Assembly: GCF_965204195.1 (NCBI RefSeq)
Contig: NZ_OZ241975.1
Span: forward strand, 1,054,001 to 1,118,000
Length of the DNA stretch: 64,000 bases
Direction of reading: 5' to 3'
Source: Poriferisodalis sp965204195
GTDB taxonomy: Bacteria; Actinomycetota; Acidimicrobiia; Acidimicrobiales; Poriferisodalaceae
Shown: positions 50,259-58,812 of the stretch, in pieces
Numbering within the stretch: position 1 is the first letter of the stretch
How the letters are laid out: every line of letters starts with the position of its first letter
Translations under genes and position numbers: made by a program
Notes under the pieces: model-generated
Told to the model about the DNA's origin: nothing
Databases searched by the model: none
What the model saw: only the letters and a program-made list of their open reading frames with translations

Positions 50259-51242
50259 GTGCGGCTGGTCATCCAGATCCCCTGCCTGAACGAGGCCGAA
50301 ACGCTGGGAACCACCCTGAGCGCCCTGCCACGCCAGGTGGACGGCTTCAACGAGGTGCTGTGGCTGGTCATCGATGACGGCTCCACCGACGACACGGTCA
50401 AGGTGGCCCGGAACCACGGCGCCGACGCAGTCGTCAGCCTGACGCAGAACAAGGGGCTCGCCGTGGCGTTCGCCAGCGGTCTCGATGCGGCACTGCGCAT
50501 GGGCGCCGACGTCATCGTGAACACCGACGGCGACAACCAGTACGACGCGGGCGACATCAGCAAGCTGACCGAGCCGATCGTGGCCGGCCGTGCCGACCTG
50601 GTGATCGGCTCGCGCGACATCCGCAACCACCCGGAGTTCTCACCGCTCAAGAAGCGTCTGCAGCGGCTCGGCTCGTGGACCGTCCGGCAGGCCTCGGCGA
50701 CCGATGTGGCCGATGTCACCTCTGGGTTCCGCGCCTACAGCCGGGAGGCAGCGCTCGCGGCGAACGTGGTGTCGCGGTTCACCTACACGCTCGAGACGGT
50801 GATCCAGGCCGGAAAGTCGGACCTTGCAGTCACCGATGTGCCGGTGCGGGTGAATCCCACCACCCGGCCGTCGCGCCTGTTCAAGTCCAAGCGCCAGTAC
50901 GTGCGCAGATCGGCAGGCACCATCGCCCGTGTGTACGCCATGCATGAGCCGCTGCGGGTCTTCGCCGTGCCGGCTGCGCTGTTCGCGGCGGTCGGCCTGT
51001 TCCTGTTCGCCCGTTTCGGGTGGTTCCTGGTGACCTCGGACGGCTCAGGTCACGTGCAATCGCTCATCATCGGCGCCGTCGCGCTGCTTGTAGCCATGCA
51101 GCTGGTGATGCTCGGCGTTCTGGCCGACCTGCTGCGCGCCAACCGCGTCATCGCAGAGCGAACTCTGCGCCGCGTCCGCGCCATAGAACTCGACCTCGGA
51201 ACACTCAAGAAGCACCAGCAGGCCGAAGACACAGATCACTGA
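50259..51242 (+). CDS. Family 2 glycosyltransferase with two C-terminal membrane helices
   Basis: 327 aa from GTG 50259. GT-A fold: IQIPCLNEAETLGTTLSAL, WLVIDDGSTDDTV, metal-binding NTDGDNQYDAGDI (D-x-D style), ADLVIGSRDIRNHPEFSPLKK, and SGFRAYSREAALAANVVSRF. Two membrane helices follow, VFAVPAALFAAVGLFLFARFG and IIGAVALLVAMQLVMLGVL. The layout resembles polyprenyl-phosphate glycosyltransferases of the GtrB/DPMS group that build lipid-linked sugars. Sugar donor and acceptor are not predictable. The stop is followed by a large inverted repeat. Confidence 0.9.
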   Translation: MRLVIQIPCLNEAETLGTTLSALPRQVDGFNEVLWLVIDDGSTDDTVKVARNHGADAVVSLTQNKGLAVAFASGLDAALRMGADVIVNTDGDNQYDAGDISKLTEPIVAGRADLVIGSRDIRNHPEFSPLKKRLQRLGSWTVRQASATDVADVTSGFRAYSREAALAANVVSRFTYTLETVIQAGKSDLAVTDVPVRVNPTTRPSRLFKSKRQYVRRSAGTIARVYAMHEPLRVFAVPAALFAAVGLFLFARFGWFLVTSDGSGHVQSLIIGAVALLVAMQLVMLGVLADLLRANRVIAERTLRRVRAIELDLGTLKKHQQAEDTDH

Positions 51243-51321
51243 GCGGTGAGGGCGGCGCCGGCGCCTGCGAGCTTGGGACCTGCTGGATTCCGTGAGCAGG
51301 AGACGGTGCCGCCCTCACCGC
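51243..51321. terminator. Bidirectional terminator-like inverted repeat between convergent genes
   Basis: Arms 51243-51259 and 51305-51321 pair over 17 positions with a single G-U/mismatch. Inside lies a second hairpin, CCTGCT/AGCAGG. It stands exactly between the stops of the GT2 and biotin carboxylase genes. There is no strong T run, so termination would be hairpin-driven or Rho-assisted. Confidence 0.55.
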
Positions 51322-51342
51322 GGGCGCGCTTTGGACACCGCG

Positions 51343-53106
51343 CTAGGAGATAACGACCACCACGTCGCCGGCGCCCACCGTGTCGCCAGGCTCGACCTTG
51401 ATCTCGGTGACGGTTCCGGAGCGGTCGGCGTTGATGCTGTTCTCCATCTTCATGGCTTCGAGCACCACCACCCCCTCTCCGGCAGAAACCTCCTGGCCGA
51501 TCTCCACCAGGATCTTGACAATGGTCCCCTGCATCGGGACGGTCACCTGACCGGTACCGGCGCCCGCCGAAGATCCGCCGCTCGCTCGCCGGGGGCGAGC
51601 CGCCATGTTGGCCGCATTGGCGGCTGGCGCTGTCTCGGGCACCCATGCGCTCACCGAGAACCGCTTGCCGTCCACTTCCACCACCACATCCCGTCGCACG
51701 CGCGGCCCCTCATCGCCGTCGGGCGCAGCGGGTGGTTCTACGTCGGTTTTGCCGGTCACACCGCTGAGGTCGAGCTGTTCTTCTACCCACTTCGTGCTGT
51801 GGATGCCGGCCTGGAAGTCGTCTGAGGCCATGATCTGCGCGTGCGCTGCTGCGGTCGTCGCGACGCCGCCGACGCTCAGTTCGCTGAGGGCCCGTTGCAT
51901 GCGGGCGATGGCCGTCGGTCGATCCGAGCCCCACACGACGAGCTTGCCGATGAGGTTGTCGTAGTACTGGCTGACCGTGTCGCCGGCCTCGTAGCCGCCG
52001 TCCCAGCGAATGCCGAAACCGTCGGGCACGCGCAGCGATGTCAGCGGGCCCGGAGACGGCAGGAAGCGACCGCCTGCGGGATCCTCGGCGTTGATGCGCG
52101 CCTCGATCGCGTGACCGACCGAGGTCACCTCCGACTGCGTGAACGACAGCGGCTCCCCGGCGGCCACCCGGATCTGCTCGCGCACCAGATCGATGCCGGT
52201 CACCATCTCGGTGACCGGGTGTTCCACCTGCAGCCGTGTGTTCATCTCCAGGTAGAAGAACTCGCCGTCCTGGTAGAGGAATTCCACCGTGCCGGCATTG
52301 GTGTAGTTGCATCCACGGGCCACGGCCACCGCCGCGTCGCCCATCGCCTTGCGGACGGCATCGTCGAGCAGCGGCGCGGGGCTCTCCTCCACCAGCTTCT
52401 GGTGCCGGCGCTGCGCGGAGCAGTCACGTTCGCCCAGCCACACGGCGTTGCCGTGGTGATCGGCGATGACCTGCATCTCGATGTGGCGAGGCCAGGTGAG
52501 GTAGCGCTCCATGTAGCACTCGCCCCGGCCGAAGAACGCCTCGGCCTCGCGCTGTGCCGAGGCCAGCGCGGCTTCGATCTCGTCGGGCCCGTTGACCACC
52601 TTCATGCCGCGGCCGCCGCCCCCGTATGCCGCCTTGATAGCGATGGGGTAGCCGTGCTCATCGCCGAATGCCGCGACTTCGTCGGGGGAGGTGATCACCT
52701 CGGTGGTGCCGGGAACGCCGGCGACGCCGGACCGTTCAGCCGCTAGGCGCGCCGAGATCTTGTCGCCCATCACCTCGATGGCCTCAGGCGGCGGCCCCAC
52801 GAACGTCACGCCCCGCTCGGTGATGGCGCGGGCGAAGTCGGCGTTCTCGGAATAGAAGCCGTAGCCGGGGTGGACCGCATCGGCACTGCTTCGATCTATG
52901 ACGTCGAGGATTGCCTCGGTGTTGAGGTAGCTCTCCGCTGCTGTCTGACCGCCGAGGGCGAACGCCTCATCCGCGAGTCGCACATGCATGGCGTCGCGGT
53001 CGAGTTCGCTGTACACCGCGACCGACGGAATGCCCAGCTCGCGGCACGCCCGGATGACACGCACCGCGATCTCGCCCCGGTTGGCGATGAGGAGCTTGCC
53101 GAACAT
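51343..53106 (-). CDS. Biotin carboxylase/BCCP subunit of acyl-CoA carboxylase
   Basis: 587 aa, alpha-subunit type (AccA3-like) of acetyl/propionyl-CoA carboxylase. It carboxylates biotin with ATP and bicarbonate. N-terminal biotin-carboxylase domain (about 1-445): KLLIANRGEIAVRVIRACRELG, DAVHPGYGFYSENADFAR, ATP-grasp loop KAAYGGGGRGMKVV, and ERDCSAQRRHQKLVEESPAP, EMNTRLQVEHPVTE. A BT-domain-like linker follows, then the C-terminal BCCP domain (about 515-587) with the biotinylation site VLEAMKMENSIN. No carboxyltransferase subunit is nearby. Divergent from the biotin ligase gene with 54 bp between. Confidence 0.95.
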   Translation of the reverse strand: MFGKLLIANRGEIAVRVIRACRELGIPSVAVYSELDRDAMHVRLADEAFALGGQTAAESYLNTEAILDVIDRSSADAVHPGYGFYSENADFARAITERGVTFVGPPPEAIEVMGDKISARLAAERSGVAGVPGTTEVITSPDEVAAFGDEHGYPIAIKAAYGGGGRGMKVVNGPDEIEAALASAQREAEAFFGRGECYMERYLTWPRHIEMQVIADHHGNAVWLGERDCSAQRRHQKLVEESPAPLLDDAVRKAMGDAAVAVARGCNYTNAGTVEFLYQDGEFFYLEMNTRLQVEHPVTEMVTGIDLVREQIRVAAGEPLSFTQSEVTSVGHAIEARINAEDPAGGRFLPSPGPLTSLRVPDGFGIRWDGGYEAGDTVSQYYDNLIGKLVVWGSDRPTAIARMQRALSELSVGGVATTAAAHAQIMASDDFQAGIHSTKWVEEQLDLSGVTGKTDVEPPAAPDGDEGPRVRRDVVVEVDGKRFSVSAWVPETAPAANAANMAARPRRASGGSSAGAGTGQVTVPMQGTIVKILVEIGQEVSAGEGVVVLEAMKMENSINADRSGTVTEIKVEPGDTVGAGDVVVVIS

Positions 53107-53160
53107 AGACCGGCGACGCTATTGCTCCTCGCTCATGTTCGCTACCGGTACTGTCGCTGC

Positions 53161-54057
53161 GTGCCTGCCGAGCACGAACCGGGGCAATTCGACTCACCGC
53201 ACTTCAGGTCGGTCGCTGGCACCCGCTTCGCCGATGTCGAGTGGCACGCCGAGATCGGCTCCACCAACACCGAGCTGCTCGATCGGGCCCGCCGCGGGGC
53301 ACCCGAAGGAGTGGTGCTGATCGCGGACCTGCAGACCACCGGACGCGGCCGTCGCGGCCGTCGCTGGACGGCGCCGCCGGGCACCTCGCTCATGATGTCG
53401 GTGCTGCTGCGCCCACCGCCGGGACCGCTGCCTCCGACTCGGGCGGCCTTGGTGGCGCTTGCCGTCGGGTTGGCGGCCGCAGACGCGTGCGAACAGGTGA
53501 GCGGCGTCCGGCCGCAGCTGAAGTGGCCCAACGACCTCGTGATGGCTGGCCCTGCGGGCCCTGAAGCGGCCGGTCACGACGCGGTTCGCCATGATCGCAA
53601 GCTGGCGGGCATCCTGGCCGAGTCCATCAGCACGCATGGACGGCTGTCTGCACTTGTCGTGGGCATGGGCCTCAACACCGGCTGGCCGGTGGTGCCCGCG
53701 GAACTCGCGAGTGTCGCTACCAGCCTGAACCTGGAATCGGGAGCTCCCGTGGACCGCACGCTGCTGGCACGCCGGGTGCTCGAGGGTTTGGAGGCTCGCT
53801 ACGAGCTGCTGTGCCGGGCCGCTGACGGCGCCGGAGCAGCCGTCGTGCTGGACGAGGCTCGCTCGAATTCCGCCACGCTCGGCCGTCGTGTGCGCGTCTC
53901 GCTTGATGCCACAACGGACGAGCCCGCCAACGACGCGCGCAGCCTCGAAGGTGTGGCGAGCGACCTCGACGCTGAAGGCAGGCTGCTGATCACCGACGAT
54001 GCCGGGACGATCCACACCGTGGCGGTCGGCGACGTGGTGCACCTGCGCTCTGCGTGA
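53161..54057 (+). CDS. birA: Biotin-[acetyl-CoA carboxylase] ligase BirA (without N-terminal HTH)
   Basis: 298 aa from GTG 53161. Class I biotin protein ligase that adenylates biotin and attaches it to BCCP. Seen: EIGSTNTELLDRARRG, the biotinyl-AMP loop TTGRGRRGRRWTAPPGTSLMMSVLL, the LKWPNDLVM motif, KLAGILAES and VVGMGLNTGW, and the SH3-like C-terminal domain beginning ATLGRRVRVSLDA. There is no helix-turn-helix at the N-terminus, so it is not expected to act as a repressor. Divergent from the biotin carboxylase/BCCP subunit, its substrate. Confidence 0.93.
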   Translation: MPAEHEPGQFDSPHFRSVAGTRFADVEWHAEIGSTNTELLDRARRGAPEGVVLIADLQTTGRGRRGRRWTAPPGTSLMMSVLLRPPPGPLPPTRAALVALAVGLAAADACEQVSGVRPQLKWPNDLVMAGPAGPEAAGHDAVRHDRKLAGILAESISTHGRLSALVVGMGLNTGWPVVPAELASVATSLNLESGAPVDRTLLARRVLEGLEARYELLCRAADGAGAAVVLDEARSNSATLGRRVRVSLDATTDEPANDARSLEGVASDLDAEGRLLITDDAGTIHTVAVGDVVHLRSA

Positions 54058-54183
54058 CGCGAGATACGCCCCGGGGTCGGCGCCGAGCACATATCCGCTG
54101 CGTCGAGCGTCGGCGTCGGGTAGAACCGCAACGCGCGCGATGCTTGCCGTCGTTCGTGACGCACCCGACAGAGCGAGGATGCT

Positions 54184-55680
54184 GTGCCGCTGACTGTTTC
54201 GATTGACAACTTTCAGGTTGTGACCGACCCCGCCGGCGCGCCGCCCACGGCCGCCGCCGACAGGCCGGTGCGCAGCGACGCGCTGGACACGCTGGGGGCC
54301 ACGGCCAACTACCTGGCAGCCAGCGGCTTCGATGGCTCAGCGGGCAGCACTGCGCTGATGGCCGGCATCGCCGACACTTCGGACGACACCATGCCCATCG
54401 CCGTCGGGCTCGGTGCCGACGAACTCACTGCCGCGGGTGTTCGCAAGGCTGCGGCGAATCTCTGGCGGGCGGCATCGAAGGTCGACTCGTTGACATCGGC
54501 ATTGGCGGCCGTTGCGGCTGACGATCTCGGTGCCGATATCGCACTCGCGGCAGTCGTCGAAGGCATGCTCCTGGCCTCCTACGGGTTCAACGAGCACAAG
54601 GGCGAGCCGCCCGAAGCCGACGCGCTCGGCCAAGTCGTGCTCGCTGCGCCCGACGGCACCGACACGGCGGCAGCCATCACCCGAGCCGCAGCGGTGGCCG
54701 GTGGCATTGCCCTCGCCCGCGACCTGGTCAACCAGCCGGGCGGTGCGCTCACGGCCACCGGCCTCGCCGAAGCAGCAACGGCAGCGATTGAAGCTGCCAG
54801 CGCCGAAGGCGACGACGCTGCGGGCACCGCGTCTGTCGAGGTATGGGACCGCGAACGGCTCGAAGCCGAGCGATGCGGCGGGATGCTGGGCGTCAACGCG
54901 GGCTCGACCGAGCCCCCGGCGCTCATCCGCATGCGCTGGCAGCCGACGGCCACACCGCGTGCGACCGTGCATCTCGTCGGCAAGGGCATCACATTCGACA
55001 CGGGCGGGCTCAACCTCAAGACCTTCGAGGGCATGGAGTGGATGAAGATCGACATGGGCGGCGCTGCCGCAGTCATCGGCGCGATGAGCGCGATCGTCCG
55101 GCTGGCGCCCGATGTCGCGGTCACCGGCATCTGCTGCTGCACCGACAACCAGCCCGGACCCACAGCCACCAAGCCCGGCGATGTGCTGCGCATCCGCAAC
55201 GGCAAGACGGTCGAGGTGCTGAACACCGACGCGGAGGGCCGGCTCGTGCTCGCCGACGGACTGTCGCTCTCGGTCGAAGAGGAGCCTGACCTAGTTGTCG
55301 ACCTCGCGACGCTGACGGGCGCCTGCATGGTGGCGCTCGGCGACAAGTACGGCGGACTCATGGGCAACGACGCCGCAGCGATCGAGCGTGCCGAGGCTGC
55401 GGCAAGCGCCGCGGGAGAACTGCTCTGGCATCTGCCCCTGCCGCCGGAGTACCGCGAGCAGCTCGACTCGCCGATCGCCGACCTGCGCAACATCGGCAAG
55501 AACCGCTACGGGGGCACGCTTCACGCAGGCCTGTTCCTGTCGGAGTTTGTGGGCGAGACGCCGTGGGTGCACTTCGACATCGCCGGGCCTGTGCGCACCG
55601 ATGCCGACGCCGGCGAGCTATCCAAGGGCGCGACCGGCTTCGGCGTGCGCACGCTGGTGGAGCTGATCTGCGGCTGGTGA
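54184..55680 (+). CDS. pepA: Leucyl aminopeptidase (M17, PepA type)
   Basis: 498 aa from GTG 54184. M17 zinc aminopeptidase. Metal-binding and catalytic segments are present: VHLVGKGITFDTGGLNLKTFEGMEWM (Lys and Asp), KIDMGGAAAVIGAMSAI, and the signature NTDAEGRLVLADGLS with the catalytic Arg, then VDLATLTGACMVALGDKYGG and the C-terminal MHAGLFLSEF-like region with VHFDIAGPV. The N-terminal domain (1-180) is the usual variable part. It removes N-terminal amino acids from peptides in the cytoplasm. Confidence 0.93.
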   Translation: MPLTVSIDNFQVVTDPAGAPPTAAADRPVRSDALDTLGATANYLAASGFDGSAGSTALMAGIADTSDDTMPIAVGLGADELTAAGVRKAAANLWRAASKVDSLTSALAAVAADDLGADIALAAVVEGMLLASYGFNEHKGEPPEADALGQVVLAAPDGTDTAAAITRAAAVAGGIALARDLVNQPGGALTATGLAEAATAAIEAASAEGDDAAGTASVEVWDRERLEAERCGGMLGVNAGSTEPPALIRMRWQPTATPRATVHLVGKGITFDTGGLNLKTFEGMEWMKIDMGGAAAVIGAMSAIVRLAPDVAVTGICCCTDNQPGPTATKPGDVLRIRNGKTVEVLNTDAEGRLVLADGLSLSVEEEPDLVVDLATLTGACMVALGDKYGGLMGNDAAAIERAEAAASAAGELLWHLPLPPEYREQLDSPIADLRNIGKNRYGGTLHAGLFLSEFVGETPWVHFDIAGPVRTDADAGELSKGATGFGVRTLVELICGW

Positions 55681-55687
55681 CCGACTT

Positions 55688-56416
55688 CTAGCGGCTGCGG
55701 CGCGTACCGGGTCGCGTGCGTCGCTGCGCCCATGCCCATGCCGTTGCCTCGTTTGCGGCATTGGGCGCGAGCCCGAGCGTCACCAGGCGCTCGGCCGACT
55801 CGTGCAGGCCGTGGCCGAGCATCAACATGCACGAAGCGAGCAGGCGTGTCTCGCCGACCGAGAAATCCGCACCCCCATCGGTGCGCGACCAGCGTCCGAC
55901 ATCCTCACGCAGCTCTTGGGGCATCCGGTCGTACAGCCGGCGTGGCACGGGCGGCAGCAGGCGGCGAACCATCAGCACGGCATCATCGGCGAACTGCGCA
56001 AGGTGGAACATGGCGCAGCGGTCGATGGTGCGCATGAAGCTGCTCGTGCGGCCGCCGCGGTGCTGGAGCCCGAGTCGCCGGGCGGTGGAGTCGAGATCCA
56101 GCCACAGATCTTCGCCTGGGGCCAGCTCGTCGAACTCCCGTGCGAGCAGCCGCAGAAACCAGACGGCGCTCGGCCCCAGGATGGCGACCCAGAAGCGCTC
56201 CACGTAGGCCGACCGCGGATCGTGGCCACGGCGCCGCAAGTTGGGGTCATCCCACGGCCGCGCCAACAGAACACGCAGCGGCTCGCTTGTGGCCGCTGGG
56301 ACCAGCGGCTCGCTCTGCACAGTCGCCGTGCCGCCGACCAGTTGCAGGTTGACCGCTGCAGCGTCGCTGCTGGCAGTCAGGGGCGGGGGAGTCGTCGGCA
56401 GGCCGTCGTTTCGCAT
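55688..56416 (-). CDS. Hypothetical protein, helical, one wing-like region
   Basis: 242 aa. An N-terminal 45-residue low-complexity stretch precedes a conserved-looking core: RVLLARPWDDPNLRRRGHDPRSAYVERFWVAILGPSAVWFLRLLARE read in parts as PRSAYVERFWVAILGPSA and WFLRLLAREFDELAPG, then DLDSTARRLGLQHRGGRTSSFMRTIDRCAMFHLAQF, which could be a helix-turn-helix (DLDSTARRLGL then SSFMRTIDRCAMF). The C-terminal 60 residues are helical. I cannot name the family. Divergent from the sirtuin gene, and the intergenic region carries a perfect 11-bp palindrome. Confidence 0.65.
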   Translation of the reverse strand: MRNDGLPTTPPPLTASSDAAAVNLQLVGGTATVQSEPLVPAATSEPLRVLLARPWDDPNLRRRGHDPRSAYVERFWVAILGPSAVWFLRLLAREFDELAPGEDLWLDLDSTARRLGLQHRGGRTSSFMRTIDRCAMFHLAQFADDAVLMVRRLLPPVPRRLYDRMPQELREDVGRWSRTDGGADFSVGETRLLASCMLMLGHGLHESAERLVTLGLAPNAANEATAWAWAQRRTRPGTRRSR

Positions 56417-56477
56417 CGAGGTCTCCTTCAGCGTCTCGTGTCGCGTCCGGCCGGGGCCGGCGTTCGTGTGCGGTTGA

Positions 56478-56511
56478 CATGTTGTATAGCAAAAAATACT
56501 TATACAACATG
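56478..56511. promoter_or_regulatory. Perfect 11-bp inverted repeat, likely operator between divergent genes
   Basis: CATGTTGTATA (56478-56488) and TATACAACATG (56501-56511) are perfect inverted repeats 12 nt apart in an AT-rich island. A TTGACA (56474-56479) overlaps its left edge. It lies about 60 bp from both divergent starts (56416 and 56578). This is what an operator of a homodimeric repressor looks like. Confidence 0.55.
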
Positions 56512-56577
56512 AAATAAACTTTTAGTCACACAAACCTCGTCAAGCCCGGTACCCGGCGATCAGTCAGACTGTGGGGC

Positions 56578-57393
56578 ATGAGCCCAGCCGAGACGGACCG
56601 GGGGCCTGATGCGGGTTCCGACACCGAGGACGATGTCCGGACGGTGGCGGAGTGGATCGACGAGGCGAGCGCCATCACGGTGCTGACCGGCGCCGGGATC
56701 TCCACTGATTCGGGAATCCCGGACTTCCGCGGCCCCAATGGCGTGTGGACCAAGAACCCCGCTGCCGAGAAGCAGGCGACGCTGCAGAACTACTTGGCAG
56801 ATCCGGAGGTGCGCGTGCTGGCGTGGCGGGCGCGCATGGATCACCGTGCATGGGGTGCCGAGCCCAACGACGGGCACCGAGCCCTTGTGCAGCTTGAGCG
56901 TCGCCGCAAGCTGGTGTCGCTGCTCACGCAGAACGTGGACGGGCTGCACCACGACGCTGGCTCGGATCCCGACAAGATCGTGGAGGTGCACGGCACCATC
57001 CGCGAGGTTGCGTGCTTGGAGTGCGACTACCGCGCCGACATGGGGGTGGTGCTCGATCGGGTGCGGCTCGGCGAGGACGATCCGTCGTGTCCGGTGTGCG
57101 GCGGGATTCTCAAGAGTGCCACGATCAGCTTCGGCCAGCAGCTCGTGGCGCGAGATCTGCTGCGTGCGCAGATTGCAGCGGAGAACTGCGACCTGATGCT
57201 GGCCGTGGGCACGACGCTGGCCGTCTATCCGATCGCTGCGGTGGTGCCGGCGGCAAAATCGGCAGGCGCTCGCGTGGTGATCGTCAATGCGGAGCCCACC
57301 GAGATGGATCATCTCGCCGACATGGTTCTCCGCCGATCCATCTCCGAGGTCCTCCCCCAAATCTGCGGCGGCGGCCGGAGGCTGAGCCGGTAG
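56578..57393 (+). CDS. Sirtuin-family NAD-dependent protein deacylase
   Basis: 271 aa. NAD+-dependent lysine deacylase: VLTGAGISTDSGIPDFRGPNGVW, LVSLLTQNVDGLHHDAG, catalytic His in VEVHGTIREVACLEC, zinc site CLEC ... CPVCGG (two pairs), AVGTTLAVYPIA and VIVNAEPTEMD. All canonical motifs are present. The N-terminal 25 residues are acidic and probably disordered. Substrates could be acetyl-CoA synthetase or other acylated proteins, as in related bacteria; not shown here. Confidence 0.94.
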   Translation: MSPAETDRGPDAGSDTEDDVRTVAEWIDEASAITVLTGAGISTDSGIPDFRGPNGVWTKNPAAEKQATLQNYLADPEVRVLAWRARMDHRAWGAEPNDGHRALVQLERRRKLVSLLTQNVDGLHHDAGSDPDKIVEVHGTIREVACLECDYRADMGVVLDRVRLGEDDPSCPVCGGILKSATISFGQQLVARDLLRAQIAAENCDLMLAVGTTLAVYPIAAVVPAAKSAGARVVIVNAEPTEMDHLADMVLRRSISEVLPQICGGGRRLSR

Positions 57394-57516
57394 GCGAAGC
57401 CGTGGCCCGAGCGGCCCGTGAGCGCAGCGAACAAGAGCGGAGAGCGACAGGTGCGACAACGATAAGGCTCGCCCGTCCGCACAGCCAGAGCAAAACCCGA
57501 CCGAATTAGTAGGATT

Positions 57517-57550
57517 TAGTGCCTGAGCCTGGTCACAGGACTGGGCACTA
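57517..57550 (+). promoter_or_regulatory. Structured leader/operator dyad upstream of the rhodanese-ThiF gene
   Basis: TAGTGCC (57517-57523) and GGCACTA (57544-57550) are inverted repeats with an inner CCTG/CAGG stem. A TAGGAT box lies just upstream (57510-57515). It may be an operator or a leader hairpin; the gene starts 53 bp later. Confidence 0.3.
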
Positions 57551-57602
57551 TCGAACGCGACACGATCGTTCCAGACACTGGGCGACGAACAGGGAGGCCC
57601 CG

Positions 57603-58766
57603 ATGCCCTCGTTCCGCGAACTGCTGACAGCGACCAAGCGCGAGATCACCGAGATCACCACGGCCACGGCGGCCGAGTGGATTGCCGACCGTTCACCGGT
57701 GGTGCTCGATGTGCGCGAGCCCGACGAATACGAGCAGGGTGCGCTGGCCGACGCGATCCACATCCCACGCGGCCACCTCGAGGCGCAGATCGAGAACCGG
57801 CTGCCTGATCACGACGCCGAGATCATCATCTACTGCGCCGGCGGCGTGCGCTCGGCCTTCGCGGCGAAGACGCTTGCCGAGTTGGGATACCCGAACGCGG
57901 TGTCCATGGACGGCGGCTTCGGCCAGTGGAAGGACGAAGGCCGGCAGTGGTCGACGCCGGCCTCGCTCGGTGCCGCGCAGCGCAACCGGTACCAGCGGCA
58001 CCTGCTGCTTCCCGAAGTGGGCGAGGCCGGACAGCTCAAGCTGCTCGACGCCAAGGTGCTCATGCTCGGCGCAGGCGGCCTCGGCTCGCCTGCTGCGCTC
58101 TACCTGGCTGCTGCCGGTGTCGGCACGCTCGGCATCATCGACATGGACGTGGTCGACGAGTCCAACCTGCAGCGCCAGATTCTCCACAACGTCGACCGGG
58201 TCGGCGACCGCAAAGTGGACTCGGCCAAGAAGACGCTGACTGCGCTGAATCCCGACGTCAACGTGGTCACCTACGACACGCGGCTCGGCGCCGACAATGT
58301 GCTGGAGATCCTGTCGGGCTGGGACGTGATCGTGGACGGCGCCGACAACTTCCCGAGCCGGTATCTGCTCAACGATGCGTCCGTGAAGCTGGGCATTCCG
58401 GTGGTGCACGGCTCGATCTTCCGCTTCGAAGGCCAGGTCACCGTGTTCGACCCGCAGCACGGGCCGACCTATCGCGACTACCTGCCCGAGCCCCCGCCGG
58501 CCGAGCTTGCCCCGTCGTGCGCGGAGGCCGGTGTGCTCGGCGTGCTGCCGGGAATCGTGGGCTCGATCCAGGCGCTCGAGACCATCAAGCTGATCCTCGG
58601 CGTCGGTGATTCGCTGTCGGGCCGCATCGTCGCCTTCGACTCGCTGGAGATGACGTTCCGCGAGTTCCGGCTGCGTCCGGACCCCGCCAACGAAGTCACC
58701 TACGCCAATCGCGAGCGCATCACCGTCAGCGAACTTGACGGCCTCTGCAGCCCCACGCTGAGCTGA
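57603..58766 (+). CDS. Rhodanese-MoeB/ThiF fusion (rhodanese domain N-terminal), sulfur-carrier protein adenylyltransferase
   Basis: 387 aa from ATG 57603 with AGGGAGG upstream. Residues about 15-115 are a rhodanese domain with the active-loop Cys in IIYCAGGVRSAFAAKTLAE. Residues about 120-385 are ThiF/MoeB-like: RYQRHLLLPEVGEAGQLKLLDAKVLMLGAGGLGSPAALYL (nucleotide-binding), ESNLQRQILHN, ADNFPSRYLLNDAS, and CAEAGVLGVLPGIVGSIQALETIKLIL. MoeZ-type proteins usually have the E1-like domain first and rhodanese last; the order here is reversed. It activates the C-terminal glycine of a sulfur-carrier protein (MoaD, ThiS or CysO-like) and passes sulfur to it. Partner genes are not in the window. Confidence 0.9.
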   Translation: MPSFRELLTATKREITEITTATAAEWIADRSPVVLDVREPDEYEQGALADAIHIPRGHLEAQIENRLPDHDAEIIIYCAGGVRSAFAAKTLAELGYPNAVSMDGGFGQWKDEGRQWSTPASLGAAQRNRYQRHLLLPEVGEAGQLKLLDAKVLMLGAGGLGSPAALYLAAAGVGTLGIIDMDVVDESNLQRQILHNVDRVGDRKVDSAKKTLTALNPDVNVVTYDTRLGADNVLEILSGWDVIVDGADNFPSRYLLNDASVKLGIPVVHGSIFRFEGQVTVFDPQHGPTYRDYLPEPPPAELAPSCAEAGVLGVLPGIVGSIQALETIKLILGVGDSLSGRIVAFDSLEMTFREFRLRPDPANEVTYANRERITVSELDGLCSPTLS

Positions 58767-58798
58767 GCCGCGACCACAGTAGGGCTGGGGGGCACCGG

Positions 58799-58804
58799 TA
58801 CGCT
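58799..58804 (+). promoter_or_regulatory. Putative -10 box (TACGCT) for the LpdA-like gene
   Basis: TACGCT stands 8 nt before ATG 58813, consistent with the leaderless pattern in this genome. It would drive the lpdA-like, LCP and ugd genes as one message. Confidence 0.35.
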
Positions 58805-58812
58805 GCGGGTCC

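Noticed and set aside
57394..57602. Gene between sirtuin and rhodanese-MoeB
   Set aside because: No frame with a start and coding character; only the dyad and a -10-like box were seen.
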